64,000 bases of DNA from Rugamonas apoptosis (GCF_014042355.1 NZ_JACEZU010000002.1:124001-188000); one strand, 5' to 3'. Shown: positions 1 to 9,029, counted from the stretch's first letter. Made by a program: numbers and translations. The notes: a model not told the origin generated them from the letters alone.

Positions 1-10
1 GAGTACTGCC

Positions 11-484
11 ATGTACCGCAAAATCCTGATTACGACCGATGGTTCCACCGTGTCGAGTAAGACGGCGTGTGCCGGCGTCGACTTCGCCGAACAGATGGGG
101 GCCGACATCCTGGCCTTGTTCGTGGCGCCGGAATACCAGTATCCGATTTACGTGGAGATCATCCCCCCCAGCTATCCCAGCGAGGAGGAATACCTGGCCG
201 CCATGCAGCGCGCCGGCCAGCAGCATGTGCAACCGATCGTCGAGGCGGCCGCCCGGCGCGGCCTGCGCTGCCAGGGCATGACCGTGTTCGCGGAAAGCCC
301 GGCGCTGAAGATCGTCGAGGTGGCCGCCCGCGAGGGTTGCGACCTGATCTTCATGGGTTCGCACGGCCGCAGCGGCTGGGGCCAGTTGTTGCTGGGCAGC
401 GTCACCAACAAGGTACTGTCGCATTCGCGCATCCCGGTGCTGGTGCACCGCCTGATCAAGGAACCGGCACCCAGCCCGGCCTGA
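11..484 (+). CDS. UspA-family universal stress protein
   Basis: This 157-residue single-domain protein has the UspA fold signature. D10 lies after the first beta strand. The C-terminal nucleotide-binding loop G-2x-G-9x-G-S is complete (G116, G119, G129, S130), so it is probably of the ATP-binding type. Length is normal for the family. It is a cytoplasmic stress protein whose partner cannot be told from sequence. It lies upstream of a NarL-type regulator and an FNR-like regulator, a setting often linked to oxygen limitation or stress (inference). The window begins 10 bases before its start, so its promoter is not visible. Confidence 0.93.
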   Translation: MYRKILITTDGSTVSSKTACAGVDFAEQMGADILALFVAPEYQYPIYVEIIPPSYPSEEEYLAAMQRAGQQHVQPIVEAAARRGLRCQGMTVFAESPALKIVEVAAREGCDLIFMGSHGRSGWGQLLLGSVTNKVLSHSRIPVLVHRLIKEPAPSPA

Positions 485-502
485 GCCAGCCGGGCGACGG
501 CG

Positions 503-549
503 GTGCCGGCCGGGGGATGACCGGGGTGCCGGCCGGGGGGATGACCGGG
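503..549. repeat. two-copy GC-rich tandem repeat
   Basis: Two adjacent copies of a 23-24 base unit beginning GTGCCGGCCGGGGG and containing ATGACCGGGG lie at 503-525 and 526-549, directly after the UspA gene. The copies differ by one G. They look like a recent slippage duplication in the 3' untranslated region. No function is evident. Confidence 0.7.
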
Positions 550-682
550 GTGGCAACATTAGGTAATAAGCATGCCCGACCCGGATTTGGGGTAGTATGG
601 CCGGCGCGCCGCAAGCGCCAGGGCCCGCTTTTTCCCATTAAGAACAACAATACATGCCGACAGGCATAATCCAGACTGACCT

Positions 683-1327
683 ATGATACGAATTGTCATC
701 GCCGACGACCACACCATCATGCGCGAAGGCCTCAAGCGCATCCTCGACGGCGCACCGGACATCGACATCGTGGGCGAGGCGATCGACGGCTTCGAAGTAC
801 TCAACCATGTACGCCAGGGCGGCTTCGACTTGCTGCTGCTGGACCTGTCCATGCCCGGCCGCAGCGGCGTGGACCTGATCCGCCAGATCCGCAGCGAAGC
901 GCCCAAGGTGGCGATCCTGATCCTCACCATGCATGAGGAGGAACAATACGCGGTGCGCGCCATCCGCGCCGGCGCCCAGGGTTATCTGACCAAGGAAAGC
1001 GCCGGCACCCAGCTGGTGGGCGCGATCCGCAAGGTGGCCTCGGGCCGGCCCTACATCAGCACCGAAGTGGCCGAGCAACTGGCGCTCAACATCATGATGC
1101 CCAACGAAAGCCTGCTGCACAAACAGTTGTCGGACCGCGAATTCGAAGTGTTCTCGTTGCTGGTGGCCGGCAAATCCATCACGGAAATCGCCAACAGCCT
1201 GCACCTGAGCGTGAAGACCGTCAGCACCCACAAGACCCGCATCATGCAGAAGATGGGCATGAACTCGCTGTCGGAAATGGTGCAATATGCCGTGGCGCAC
1301 CGGCTGTTGTCCCCGTTCAAGACTTGA
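683..1327 (+). CDS. NarL/FixJ-type (LuxR) response regulator
   Basis: This 214-residue regulator has an N-terminal receiver domain (about 1-120) and a C-terminal LuxR-type helix-turn-helix (about 149-195). The receiver has the acidic pair D8/D9, the phosphoacceptor D54 in LLLDLSMP, T82 and K104, so all the phosphorelay residues are present. The output domain contains the usual LSDREFEVF start and the recognition helix around SVKTVSTHK. No histidine kinase gene is adjacent, so it is an orphan in this window. It is read in the same direction as the UspA gene upstream and the Crp/Fnr gene downstream. Confidence 0.93.
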   Translation: MIRIVIADDHTIMREGLKRILDGAPDIDIVGEAIDGFEVLNHVRQGGFDLLLLDLSMPGRSGVDLIRQIRSEAPKVAILILTMHEEEQYAVRAIRAGAQGYLTKESAGTQLVGAIRKVASGRPYISTEVAEQLALNIMMPNESLLHKQLSDREFEVFSLLVAGKSITEIANSLHLSVKTVSTHKTRIMQKMGMNSLSEMVQYAVAHRLLSPFKT

Positions 1328-1651
1328 GCGAACCGCCCGGCGCCGCCCCGGCGGCCGGGCACATTAGGAAGACTCCTACATTCTCGCGCCACCTCCTACG
1401 CGCATATTCAGCACTTACCGATATTCATCCGCCCTCCCCGTTGGCATACTGAAATCACACGATTGTTTTGCTTCGCGGCCATTTCGATATTCGACCAGGC
1501 ACAGTGCCAAGCGGAACAAGCCAGAACAAGAATCAGCCGGCTTCGGGCGCGCCTCATCCCTGCGCGCGTGGCAGACGGCATGGCGGCCGCACCATGCGCG
1601 CCGTTCTACCGACCGCCACTGAACCGACTCATATGCAACCAGGAGATGAAT
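1328..1651. other. intergenic region upstream of the Crp/Fnr gene
   Basis: No gene is visible in these 324 bases. A GC hairpin (arms 1335-1341 and 1354-1360) without a T run follows the response-regulator stop. Further on, TAGGA and TCCTA form a small dyad around 1366-1378. An ACTCCTACATTC motif lies at 1372-1383, and a second CTCCTAC lies shortly after it. These are candidate regulator-binding sequences. No clear FNR box (TTGAT-N4-ATCAA) was found. Confidence 0.5.
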
Positions 1652-2515
1652 ATGCTGTCCACGCAAGCGTCTGTAACCCGTCCGGCCTCCCCCGCGACCA
1701 TCCCCCCGCCTTCCATGGAGGCGGGGCGACAACGCCAGGGGCGACTGTGGTCGAACTTGAAAGAAGTGTGCGATCTGCTCCACATTCCCGCCGCCTGCAC
1801 CATCGCGAGCGAGGAATTGCTGTTCCAGCATGTGCAATTCAAGACGGGTCAACGCATCCACACCATCGGCCAGCCGTTCGATACGCTCTACATCGTCAAT
1901 TCCGGTTTCCTGAAAACCGTGCTGATCGATGAGTTCGGCAACGAGCAGGTGCTGAGCTTCCCCATGAAAGGCGACATGCTGGGCGTGGACGGCATCCACA
2001 CCCGCCATTACTCGTCGGAAGCGGTGGCGTTGTCGGATTGCGACCTGATCCTGCTGCCATTCAAGAAGCTGACAGCGCTGGGCCGCATCCACCTGGAACT
2101 GGAGAACATGATGTACGGCGTGATGAGCCGCGAACTGGTGCGCGAGCAAGCCATGATCGGCATGCTGGGCGCCCTCAGCGCCGAAGCGCGCGTGGCGCGC
2201 TTTCTCGTGTCGCTGGCCGAACGCTTCGCCCAGATGGGCTATTCGAGCAAGCTGTTCAACCTGCGCATGACGCGCCACGAAATCGGCAGCTACCTGGGCC
2301 TGACGCTGGAGACGGTCAGCCGCACGCTGTCGGCCTTCAACGAAATCGGCCTGATCAGCGTGGACCAGCGCACCATCGGCATCAAGGACGGCGAAGCGCT
2401 GAAGACGCTGCGCCGCCTGCCGCCCTCGCGCGCCCGCGCCCGCCAGCAAGCGACGGCCAAGAGCAAGGCCGGCGCCGCGCCGGCCGCACCGGCACAACTG
2501 GAAACCACCTTGTAA
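1652..2515 (+). CDS. Crp/Fnr-family transcriptional regulator (FNR-like, without FeS cysteines)
   Basis: The start at 1652 is chosen because AGGAG at 1641-1645 sits 6 bases ahead of it; an ATG at 1646 is too close to that site. The product is 287 residues. It has a cyclic-nucleotide-type beta barrel, a long dimer helix, and a C-terminal Crp helix-turn-helix of the form MTRHEIGSYLGL followed by ETVSR, which closely resembles the FNR recognition helix. The N terminus lacks the closely spaced cysteine cluster of E. coli FNR; only two cysteines, nine residues apart, are present there. It may therefore not hold a 4Fe-4S sensor. The tail is basic and Ala-rich. A terminator follows the gene. Confidence 0.9.
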   Translation: MLSTQASVTRPASPATIPPPSMEAGRQRQGRLWSNLKEVCDLLHIPAACTIASEELLFQHVQFKTGQRIHTIGQPFDTLYIVNSGFLKTVLIDEFGNEQVLSFPMKGDMLGVDGIHTRHYSSEAVALSDCDLILLPFKKLTALGRIHLELENMMYGVMSRELVREQAMIGMLGALSAEARVARFLVSLAERFAQMGYSSKLFNLRMTRHEIGSYLGLTLETVSRTLSAFNEIGLISVDQRTIGIKDGEALKTLRRLPPSRARARQQATAKSKAGAAPAAPAQLETTL

Positions 2516-2540
2516 CGAGCACCCTTGCTGCACCCAGCTT

Positions 2541-2566
2541 GGCCCGGCTCGCGCCGGGCCTTTTTT
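2541..2566 (+). terminator. intrinsic terminator after the Crp/Fnr gene
   Basis: GGCCCGGC pairs with GCCGGGCC across a short loop (2541-2560), followed by six T residues (2561-2566). It lies 25 bases after the stop codon. This is a classic Rho-independent terminator. Confidence 0.9.
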
Positions 2567-2579
2567 ATGGACGCCGGCT

Positions 2580-4890
2580 TTATGCGACAGCGGTAGGACG
2601 GGACAGCAGCAGCGCCAGCCGGCCGATCCGGTGCCGCAGCACGGCGCCGCCTGCGTCCCGCACGGCGACCCGTTCGGCCGCCGCCGCCAAGGCCCCGCGC
2701 GCGATCTGGCAGCCGAGCGTGCGGTAGCTTTCGAACTGGTCCTCGTCGAACCACTGGTCGGCCGTCGATTGGTGGGGAAACTCGGGATGGGTCTTGCTGT
2801 AGTTGAGCACGTCCGCGTTCTCGCAGCCCGTGATGGCCGGTTTGATGTACAGCAACACCCCATCCTGGCCCCGGCCGTCGGCGGCCCGGTACTGAATGTG
2901 GCCCGTCACGCAGCTGGCGCCCAGCGCCCCGCCGCCCGCTTGTGGCAACATACGGCGCGCGTCGAGCACGATCGGCACGTGCAAGTCCATATAGCACTTG
3001 CGGATCGCGTTACCCAAGTCCTCGAACATGAATTTCCCGTCGCAACTGGCGTCCACCGCCACCACCAGCCGGCAACGCCGCCGCACCAGTTCGTACAAGC
3101 CCAGGTTCTCGAAATGGCCGCCGTCGGACAGGTACAGGAAATCGGCGTTGCTGTCCGTCAAACCGAACAGCTCGGCCAGGATGCTGAACAGGCCGATGCG
3201 CGGCGACGAACGCTGCCAGTCCAGCTCCTTGATGGGATTGGGCGACCAGCGCCCCAGCCGCAAATTAAACAGCGTCATGAGAAAGGTCAGCGGCGGCGAC
3301 GAGTGGTAACCCATATTGGGACTGGCGGCCGCGCCCGACACGGCCACCGCCATGCCCAGCTTGACGATGGCGTCGTCGTCGCGGAACACGGACGGGCGCG
3401 ACGCGTAATCGGCGCTGGGCCGGTAGCAGCCGCGGTGGGCGCCCGGTGTGAGCCGGTCGGGCGACGGCATGGCCGGCATGTCGTAGCCGCAGTAGGCTGG
3501 CGACATGCAGAACGCGGCCGCCTTGCGCGCCTGCCACGCCAGTTCCTGGCCGCTGACCATGTTGAGCGCCGCGTTGATCAGGTGGTAGGGCCGTTGCAAC
3601 GGCGCCGGCGCGGCCGGGTCGGCCTTGCGCAGCAGCGTGTGCAGCGCCGGATCGTCGGCCGGGTCGAAGCCGGTGAACGGATGGGGACGGCGGTGCGGAT
3701 TGCTGGCGCCAAAATAAGCGCGCACCAGCCGCATGCGGTACATCATGTAGAGCGAGAATTTGTTGATGTCGACCCGCCAGCCCAGCACCAGCGCCACGAT
3801 ACCGAAAGTGGCCAGCAGCGCCAGCACATGGGCCTGGTCAGCGCCGATGGTGGCCGCGAAATACGCATCGTAATACGCCCACAGCGGCGCGCTGGCGGCC
3901 CGCCAGGCTTGCCCGTGGCGCTGCCGCTGCTGGACTTGAGGCCGACCAGCGTGACGCCAGGCTGCCCAGCAAGGCCGACACCATCAGCGGCAGGCAGATA
4001 CAGATCAGCACATCGCTCTGGTCCTGCGGCAGCCAGCTGCCCGGCGGCGGCCGGCCCCGGCGCGAGATACTGAGCGCCATGAAGTACACGGCCAGCAGGA
4101 ACAGGCCGACGGCAAACGGCGCCGTATAGCGGCCCGGCACCACCATCTCGTGCGCCACCACGGCCGTGAGCAGGCGCGGCAGCAAGAACAGGGCCGCCAG
4201 CCACGCCGTCAGCAGGCCCAGGTTGAGCAAGGTGTTGCGGGCGTAGGTGCAGATCAGGGTCCAGGTGTCGGCGCTGAACATGCCGCTGGCCGGCGTCAGG
4301 TAATGGCTGTACTGGCGCAGGAACTGCACCGGGATCGGCTCGCTGCGCGGTGCGCCGCATCCTGCCCCGCCCACCCCACCGGCGTCGCCGTCCGGCGCCA
4401 GCGCCCGCTCCACGGCCGTCACCTCGCCGCCCAACTCCTTGATCCAGCGCGACAGCCAGCCGCCGATATAGCCGCCGCCCGACACGGTGGACAGATAGTC
4501 GAAATCGCGCAACAGGCGCAGTTCCGCCAAGGTCTGCAACACGCCCAGGTTGAAGGTGGCGCTGCGGATGCCGCCGCCGGAGAATGCCAGCCCGGCCAGC
4601 TTATGGCGCTGGGCGCGGCGGTAGACGTCGGACAACCGGGCCGGGCGTGCGCCACCGAGGTCGCCATCGAGCGCATCGAGCTCGAACTGGAACACTTCGC
4701 TGAACACGGTGCCGGCGCGCGCGTTCAGGCGTGGCCAGGGATCGTCCGTGCGCTGCAGGTTTTCGTCCTTGCGAAAACGGTCCAGCGCCAGCGCGAAATC
4801 GGCGCTGGCGCCATAGCCCAGGCTATCGAGCTTGCGGATCAGGTTCTGCCGCAGCTCATCGGGCGCGGCGGCGGGGGCTTCGGGTGGCAT
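2580..4890 (-). pseudogene. patatin-like phospholipase with membrane segments, frameshifted
   Basis: The two halves of a large patatin lie in different frames. The first part (4890 to about 3840) has the oxyanion loop SGGGIRSA, the nucleophile elbow STVSGGG and several hydrophobic membrane segments. The second part (about 3940 to 2580) begins with another hydrophobic stretch and carries the catalytic-Asp motif LSDGGHFENLGL. Neither part alone has the Ser-Asp dyad. The frame changes between about 3840 and 3960; one extra base, or two separate missing bases, would explain it. The start at 4890 (MPPEAPAAA) is preferred over one at 4950, because a terminator lies between them. It could be two expressed fragments, a real pseudogene or an assembly error. 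Confidence 0.75.
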
Positions 4891-4905
4891 GGCGAGAAGA
4901 AAGGC

Positions 4906-4947
4906 AAAAAAGGAATCCACAAGCACGCTTGCGGATTCCTTTTTTTT
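4906..4947 (-). terminator. terminator of the KGG protein gene (bidirectional)
   Basis: AAAAAAGGAATCC (4906-4918) and GGATTCCTTTTTTT (4933-4946) form a strong stem with A and T runs on both sides. It lies 34 bases past the KGG protein stop on the minus strand. This argues that the next minus-strand gene starts at 4890 rather than inside the hairpin. Confidence 0.88.
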
Positions 4948-4980
4948 CACGGGGCCGGGCTGGCCGGCTGGTTAATCGGG

Positions 4981-5346
4981 TCAGGTCTTGCTGCTGCCGC
5001 CGCTACGGCCGCCGCTGCGTTCGCTAGGCTCTTTTTCGTCACGCGATGCGCCCTGGCTGCCGCTGCTGCCGCTGGAGCCGCTGCGCGAGCTGCCCGTGCT
5101 GCTGCTGCTCTGCTTGCTGCCCTGGTCATTCTTGTGGCTCATGCTGCCGGCCCGGCGCGCCTCTTCCGAAGTGAATTCGTGCGCCGTGCCTTTCTCATGG
5201 GCTGCCCGCCCGCCTTCGCTGGCGATTTCACGTTGCTGATCCGGGTCCATCGAAGCGAAACCACGCTTGCTGGTATCGCCGCTTTGTTTGCTGCCGCCCT
5301 GACTGCCTTGTTTGCTGCCGGGGTTGTCCTGGTTTGAGGTGGCCAT
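4981..5346 (-). CDS. KGG-domain stress-induced protein (con-10/YciG-like)
   Basis: This 121-residue, very hydrophilic, low-complexity protein has two KGG-type repeats: KRGFASMDPDQQREIASEGG, then AAHEKGTAHEFTSEEARRAG. It ends in a long Ser/Gly-rich tail. Such proteins accumulate in general stress or starvation in many bacteria (family knowledge); no enzymatic role is known. The start is supported by an AGGAGA site 5 bases upstream. The gene stands alone and has its own terminator. The upstream region carries the CTCCTACATTC motif also seen before the Crp/Fnr gene. Confidence 0.85.
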   Translation of the reverse strand: MATSNQDNPGSKQGSQGGSKQSGDTSKRGFASMDPDQQREIASEGGRAAHEKGTAHEFTSEEARRAGSMSHKNDQGSKQSSSSTGSSRSGSSGSSGSQGASRDEKEPSERSGGRSGGSSKT

Positions 5347-5561
5347 AATCTTCTCCTGATGTAATGCACCCTTTCAGATGGGTGAAAATCCAACCTCCTC
5401 ACGGCAACCGGGCCTGCGCTGTGACTGGCTGGCCCGGCGGCCGGTAAGAGGAGCATTCATGGTAGTGCAAGGCCCTGCTGGGGGGCATAGGACATGCTCA
5501 AGTGTGAATGTAGGAGAAGTCTGGCGGCCGGTATCGGGCCACTGGCGAGCATCAATTAGCC

Positions 5562-6338
5562 TCAGCGCGCTTGCACGAACTCGGCCATGAAGGTTTTGCT
5601 GCTGTCCTCGTGGAAATCGATGACGATACGCTCGCCGGCCACCGTCAGCAGGGCGGCCAGGTCCAGCGGCGGGCGCGGCGGCATCAGCGCCTGCCCCGCG
5701 CCGCCGCAATGGTCGCACTGGCCGCAGCTATCCCAGCCGTCGGCATCCGCGCCCAGGCCTGCCAGCAGCAGGCGCCAGCGGCAGGCGCCCCCTTGCAGAT
5801 AAGCAGCCAGCGGTGCGGTGGCGCCACAGCCGCTGTGGGGTGGCGCCAGCAGCGTGCACTGGGCCGGCAGGCCGTCGCGGCCGGCCCGGCACGATTCGCG
5901 GTAATAGGCTGGCAGGCTGGCGGGCAGGCGCAGGTGGATCACGAAGCGGATATCGTGGCGGTCCATGCCGCCGCCAAAGGCGGGAGTGGCCACCATCACG
6001 CGCCGCGCGCCCTGGCGGAACTGGCGCAGCCGCAAACGGCGTGTGGCCGGCGGCAACTTGCCGTGGTAGGTGCAGGCGCTGTCGCCGGCGTCGCGCAACT
6101 GGCGGCACAGGCGTTCGGCCGTCTCCATGCTGTCGACATGGATGATGCCGGCGCCCGGCGTGTCGTGCGCCATGCGCAGCGCCGCCAGATAACGCGCCTC
6201 CGGGCCCGCGAAACGCAGCACGCGGAAGCGCAAGTTGGGCCGGTACAGGCCGGCGTCGAGCACTGCCGCTCCCGCCCCCGCTCCCGCTGCCGCCACCAGC
6301 CCGCCAGGCGCGCCGGCGCCCGTCTTTCTGCTCTCCAT
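5562..6338 (-). CDS. orphan RecQ-like helicase C-terminal fragment
   Basis: The protein is about 258 residues and matches only the second RecA-like domain of RecQ helicases plus the start of a zinc region. Visible are YHGKLP, the motif V region VMVATPAFGGGMD, the motif VI-like SCRAGRDGLPA, and a CGQCDHC cluster. The DEAH-containing first domain with Walker A is absent, and motif VI has SC where QE/EA is usual, so helicase activity is unlikely. The start at 6338 follows a G-rich stretch; an in-frame start at 6425 is also possible. The N terminus is Ala/Gly-rich and unrelated. It is either a decayed recQ paralogue or a repurposed nucleic-acid-binding module. Confidence 0.65.
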   Translation of the reverse strand: MESRKTGAGAPGGLVAAAGAGAGAAVLDAGLYRPNLRFRVLRFAGPEARYLAALRMAHDTPGAGIIHVDSMETAERLCRQLRDAGDSACTYHGKLPPATRRLRLRQFRQGARRVMVATPAFGGGMDRHDIRFVIHLRLPASLPAYYRESCRAGRDGLPAQCTLLAPPHSGCGATAPLAAYLQGGACRWRLLLAGLGADADGWDSCGQCDHCGGAGQALMPPRPPLDLAALLTVAGERIVIDFHEDSSKTFMAEFVQAR

Positions 6339-6497
6339 ACGCCCCCCCGATGTGTGATCCACGACCGACGACGCCCTGCATGGGGCGCAGTTCAGCAGAC
6401 AGGGTAAACGGCTCGCTTGTGACACGCTATCGGAAGACGCCCCGGCGTGGGATCAGATCATCACCGGGGGCCGTTAGGAATGCGCCGTATGGCGAAC

Positions 6498-7475
6498 TCA
6501 GGCGTCCAGGCCCGCCATGCCGGCCTCGCTGTAGCGCGCGCCGCTGGCCATGCCCGGCGGCAGCACGGCGCCGATACGGGCGCAATCGTCCGCGCTCAGA
6601 CGCACCGCCAGCGCCCCCAGGTTGTCGTGCAGATAGGCGATGCGCTTGGTGCCGGGAATGGGCACGATGTGCTCGCCCTGCGCCAGCAGCCAGGCCAACG
6701 CCAGCTGGGCCGGGGTGCAGCCCTTGTCGGCCGCGAGCGCCCGCACGCACGCCACGATGCGCTGGTTGCTGCCCAGATGCTCGTCGGCGAAACGGGGATT
6801 GAAGCTGCGGCAATCGGCGCTGTCGCGCGTGGCGGCATACGCCCCCGTCAAAAAACCCCGGCCCAGCGGGCTGTAGGCGCAGAACGCCGCCCCCACTTCA
6901 CGGCAAGCGTCCAGCACGCCCTGCTCCGGCTCGCGCGTCCACAGCGAATACTCGCTCTGCACGGCCGCCACCGGATGCAGGGCAGCCGCGCGGCGCAAGG
7001 TGGCGGCCGACACTTCGGACAGGCCGATGGCGCCGATCTTGCCTTCGCGCACCAGCCCGGCCAGCGCGCCCATCGATTCCTCCAGCGGCGTCTGCGCCAG
7101 GTTCAGGCGGTGCAGATAGTACAGGTCGATGCGCTCCACGCCCAGCCGAGAGAGCGAGGCTTCGCACGCCTGGCGGATGTAGGCGGCCGAATTGTCGATC
7201 CGGCGCGCATATTCACCCGGCGCGCGCACCAGGCCGCACTTGGTGGCCACGTGCACCCGCCCCTGCTTGCCGCGCAGGAAGCGCCCCAGCAACTGCTCGT
7301 TGTGGCCGGCGCCATAGCAGTCGGCCGTGTCATACAGGGTGACGCCAGCCCCATAGGCCGATTCCAGCGTGGCCAGCGATTGGGCGTCGTCCGTGGCGCC
7401 GTAGAACTCGGACATGCCCATGCAGCCCAGGCCCAGCGCCGATACCGTCATGTCACCGATCTTACGTTGTTGCAT
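6498..7475 (-). CDS. aldo/keto reductase
   Basis: This 325-residue NADPH-dependent oxidoreductase has the AKR barrel. It shows the early GLGCMGMSEFYG segment, catalytic D49 and Y54 in YDTADCYG, a lysine in the VATK motif and the histidine of YYLHRLN. The C-terminal ILPIPGTK-like cofactor segment appears as VPIPGTKR. The closest well-known relatives are YajO/Tas-type and auxin-induced-protein-like AKRs. The substrate is unknown. It is divergent from a LysR-type gene and shares an operator-bearing promoter region, so that regulator probably controls it. Confidence 0.92.
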   Translation of the reverse strand: MQQRKIGDMTVSALGLGCMGMSEFYGATDDAQSLATLESAYGAGVTLYDTADCYGAGHNEQLLGRFLRGKQGRVHVATKCGLVRAPGEYARRIDNSAAYIRQACEASLSRLGVERIDLYYLHRLNLAQTPLEESMGALAGLVREGKIGAIGLSEVSAATLRRAAALHPVAAVQSEYSLWTREPEQGVLDACREVGAAFCAYSPLGRGFLTGAYAATRDSADCRSFNPRFADEHLGSNQRIVACVRALAADKGCTPAQLALAWLLAQGEHIVPIPGTKRIAYLHDNLGALAVRLSADDCARIGAVLPPGMASGARYSEAGMAGLDA

Positions 7476-7546
7476 GCTGTTCTCCTCCAGTGGTTGATGC
7501 AGGCCAGTCTAGCCACCGGTACGCGCTGGAGGAATGTCCAAAAACG

Positions 7547-7565
7547 TGATACCTTTTTGGTATCA
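7547..7565. promoter_or_regulatory. LysR-type operator between the AKR and LysR genes
   Basis: TGATACC (7547-7553) and GGTATCA (7559-7565) form a perfect 7-base dyad around TTTTT. The dyad contains the T-N11-A pattern typical of LysR-family binding sites. It lies 21 bases before the regulator's start codon and in the divergent promoter space. Confidence 0.7.
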
Positions 7566-7586
7566 GGACAGTGATGAGAAGAAGCC

Positions 7587-8465
7587 ATGAGAAAACTCGA
7601 CAGCCACGCCTTGCAAGTGTTCGTCGCCGTCGCCACCTGCCTGAACTTCCGCCAGGCGGCCGAGCAATTGCACATGACCCAGCCGCCGCTGAGCCGCGCC
7701 ATCCGCCAGCTGGAAACCCGGCTGGCCACGCAACTGTTCGAGCGCGACACCCAGCACGTTGCCCTCACCCCGGCCGGGCGTCAGTTGCTGCCCATGGCCC
7801 AGCAGATCCTGGCCATGCTGGACGCGGCCGAACTGGCCATGCGCGACCATCCCGCCCCCGCGCGCGTGCGGCTGGGGCTGACGTCATCGGTGGAAGCGGA
7901 CCTGTTCCGTCCGTTCACGCAAGCCATGGCGGCCACCTTGGGCGGGTCGCCGGAGCCCGTGTTCGCCACCTCGCCGCAACTGGTGGCCAGCGTGCGCGCC
8001 GGCCGGCTGGACGCGGCCGTGATCGCGCTGCCCACGGCCACCGGCGAACTGGCCGTGCAGACGCTGGGCCGGCAGCCGCTGCTGGCCGCCCTGGCCAGCC
8101 GCCATCCACTGGCGCGGCGCCGCACGCTGACACTGGCCGACCTGGCCAGCGAGTCCGTCTACTGGTTCGAGCGGGCCCGCCAGCCCGCCTTCTTCGACCA
8201 CTGCCACGCCGTGTTCAAGCGCCACCAGTTCGCGCCCGCGTTCGTGCGCGAACCGCACGACCACCATGTGCTGCTCAGCGACGTGGCGGCCGGCAAGGGC
8301 ATCGCCCTGCTGCCCGCGTCGTTCGCGGCCTTGCGCCGCCGCGGCGTGGCTTACCGCAAGCTGGCCGAAGGCGAGGAACTGGCGGCCAGCCTGGGCCTGG
8401 TGACGGCGCCCGGCCACCCGGCCGCCGCCGCCCTGGCCGACCTGGCGCGGCGCACGCTGGCCTGA
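7587..8465 (+). CDS. LysR-family transcriptional regulator
   Basis: This 292-residue protein has the N-terminal winged helix-turn-helix (about 5-65), with the sequence FRQAAEQLHMTQPPLSRAI. A two-lobed effector-binding domain follows. Overall it resembles the CatR/BenM-like branch in its ALLPASFAAL segment. It is transcribed away from the aldo/keto reductase gene, the usual arrangement of a LysR regulator and its target. The inducer is not predictable. Confidence 0.92.
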   Translation: MRKLDSHALQVFVAVATCLNFRQAAEQLHMTQPPLSRAIRQLETRLATQLFERDTQHVALTPAGRQLLPMAQQILAMLDAAELAMRDHPAPARVRLGLTSSVEADLFRPFTQAMAATLGGSPEPVFATSPQLVASVRAGRLDAAVIALPTATGELAVQTLGRQPLLAALASRHPLARRRTLTLADLASESVYWFERARQPAFFDHCHAVFKRHQFAPAFVREPHDHHVLLSDVAAGKGIALLPASFAALRRRGVAYRKLAEGEELAASLGLVTAPGHPAAAALADLARRTLA

Positions 8466-8555
8466 GGGCCGGCCCCAGCGGCCCGGCACGGGTGGCGCAA
8501 CACCAGCAAGCGACGGGGAGACGTTGGAGCAGAGAAAATTCCTCCGGCGCTACGC

Positions 8556-9029
8556 TCAGGACGCGCGCGGCGGCATGCTGGCCATGCCTTCCCGGATCTG
8601 CTCCGGCGTCAGGTCGCGCTGGTGGGTGGCGACCGACCAGTGATGGCCAAAGGGGTCGACCAGCATGCCGTAACGGTCGCCCCAGAACATGTCGGCCACG
8701 GGCATTTTTGCCGTGGCGCCGGCCGCCACCGCCTGGTTGAATGTGGCATCGACGTCGTTGACGTACAGGTGAATGGTGACGGGCGAGCCTTTGAGCGCCA
8801 GGGGGCCGAAGCCGCCGCAGTCCGGGAACGCATCGTTCAACATGAGGGTCGAGTCGCCGATGCGCAACATGGCGTGCATGATCTTGCCATCGGGGCCGGG
8901 CAAGCGGCTCAGTTCCACGGCATTAAATGCCTTCTTGTAGAACTCGATGGCATTGGCCGCCCCCTCGCAGATGATATGGGGGGTGATGGTGTGCATTCCC
9001 TCGGGAATGGGACGTACTGGTGCAGTCAT
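8556..9029 (-). CDS. VOC-family protein (PhnB/glyoxalase-like)
   Basis: The start at 9029 (MTAPVRPIPEGMHT) gives 157 residues and avoids an unrelated upstream extension. The fold is that of the vicinal oxygen chelate superfamily, in the PhnB-like group. It has the typical openings TPHIICEGAANAIEFYKKAF and MLMLNDAFPD-like segments, and the C-terminal WGDRYGMLVDPFGHHWSVAT. PhnB-like proteins are small metal-binding homodimers with mostly unknown substrates; a role in glyoxal detoxification or antibiotic binding cannot be inferred here. It stands alone. Confidence 0.88.
   Translation of the reverse strand: MTAPVRPIPEGMHTITPHIICEGAANAIEFYKKAFNAVELSRLPGPDGKIMHAMLRIGDSTLMLNDAFPDCGGFGPLALKGSPVTIHLYVNDVDATFNQAVAAGATAKMPVADMFWGDRYGMLVDPFGHHWSVATHQRDLTPEQIREGMASMPPRAS

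Noticed and set aside
4891..4950. longer start (MKKKESASVL) for the patatin gene
   Set aside because: This stretch contains the terminator stem and T run of the upstream KGG gene, so translation from there is unlikely.
5378..5590. 70-codon plus-strand frame with a GAG-type site near 5452
   Set aside because: No recognisable domain, it overlaps the RecQ-fragment end, and its composition is not protein-like.
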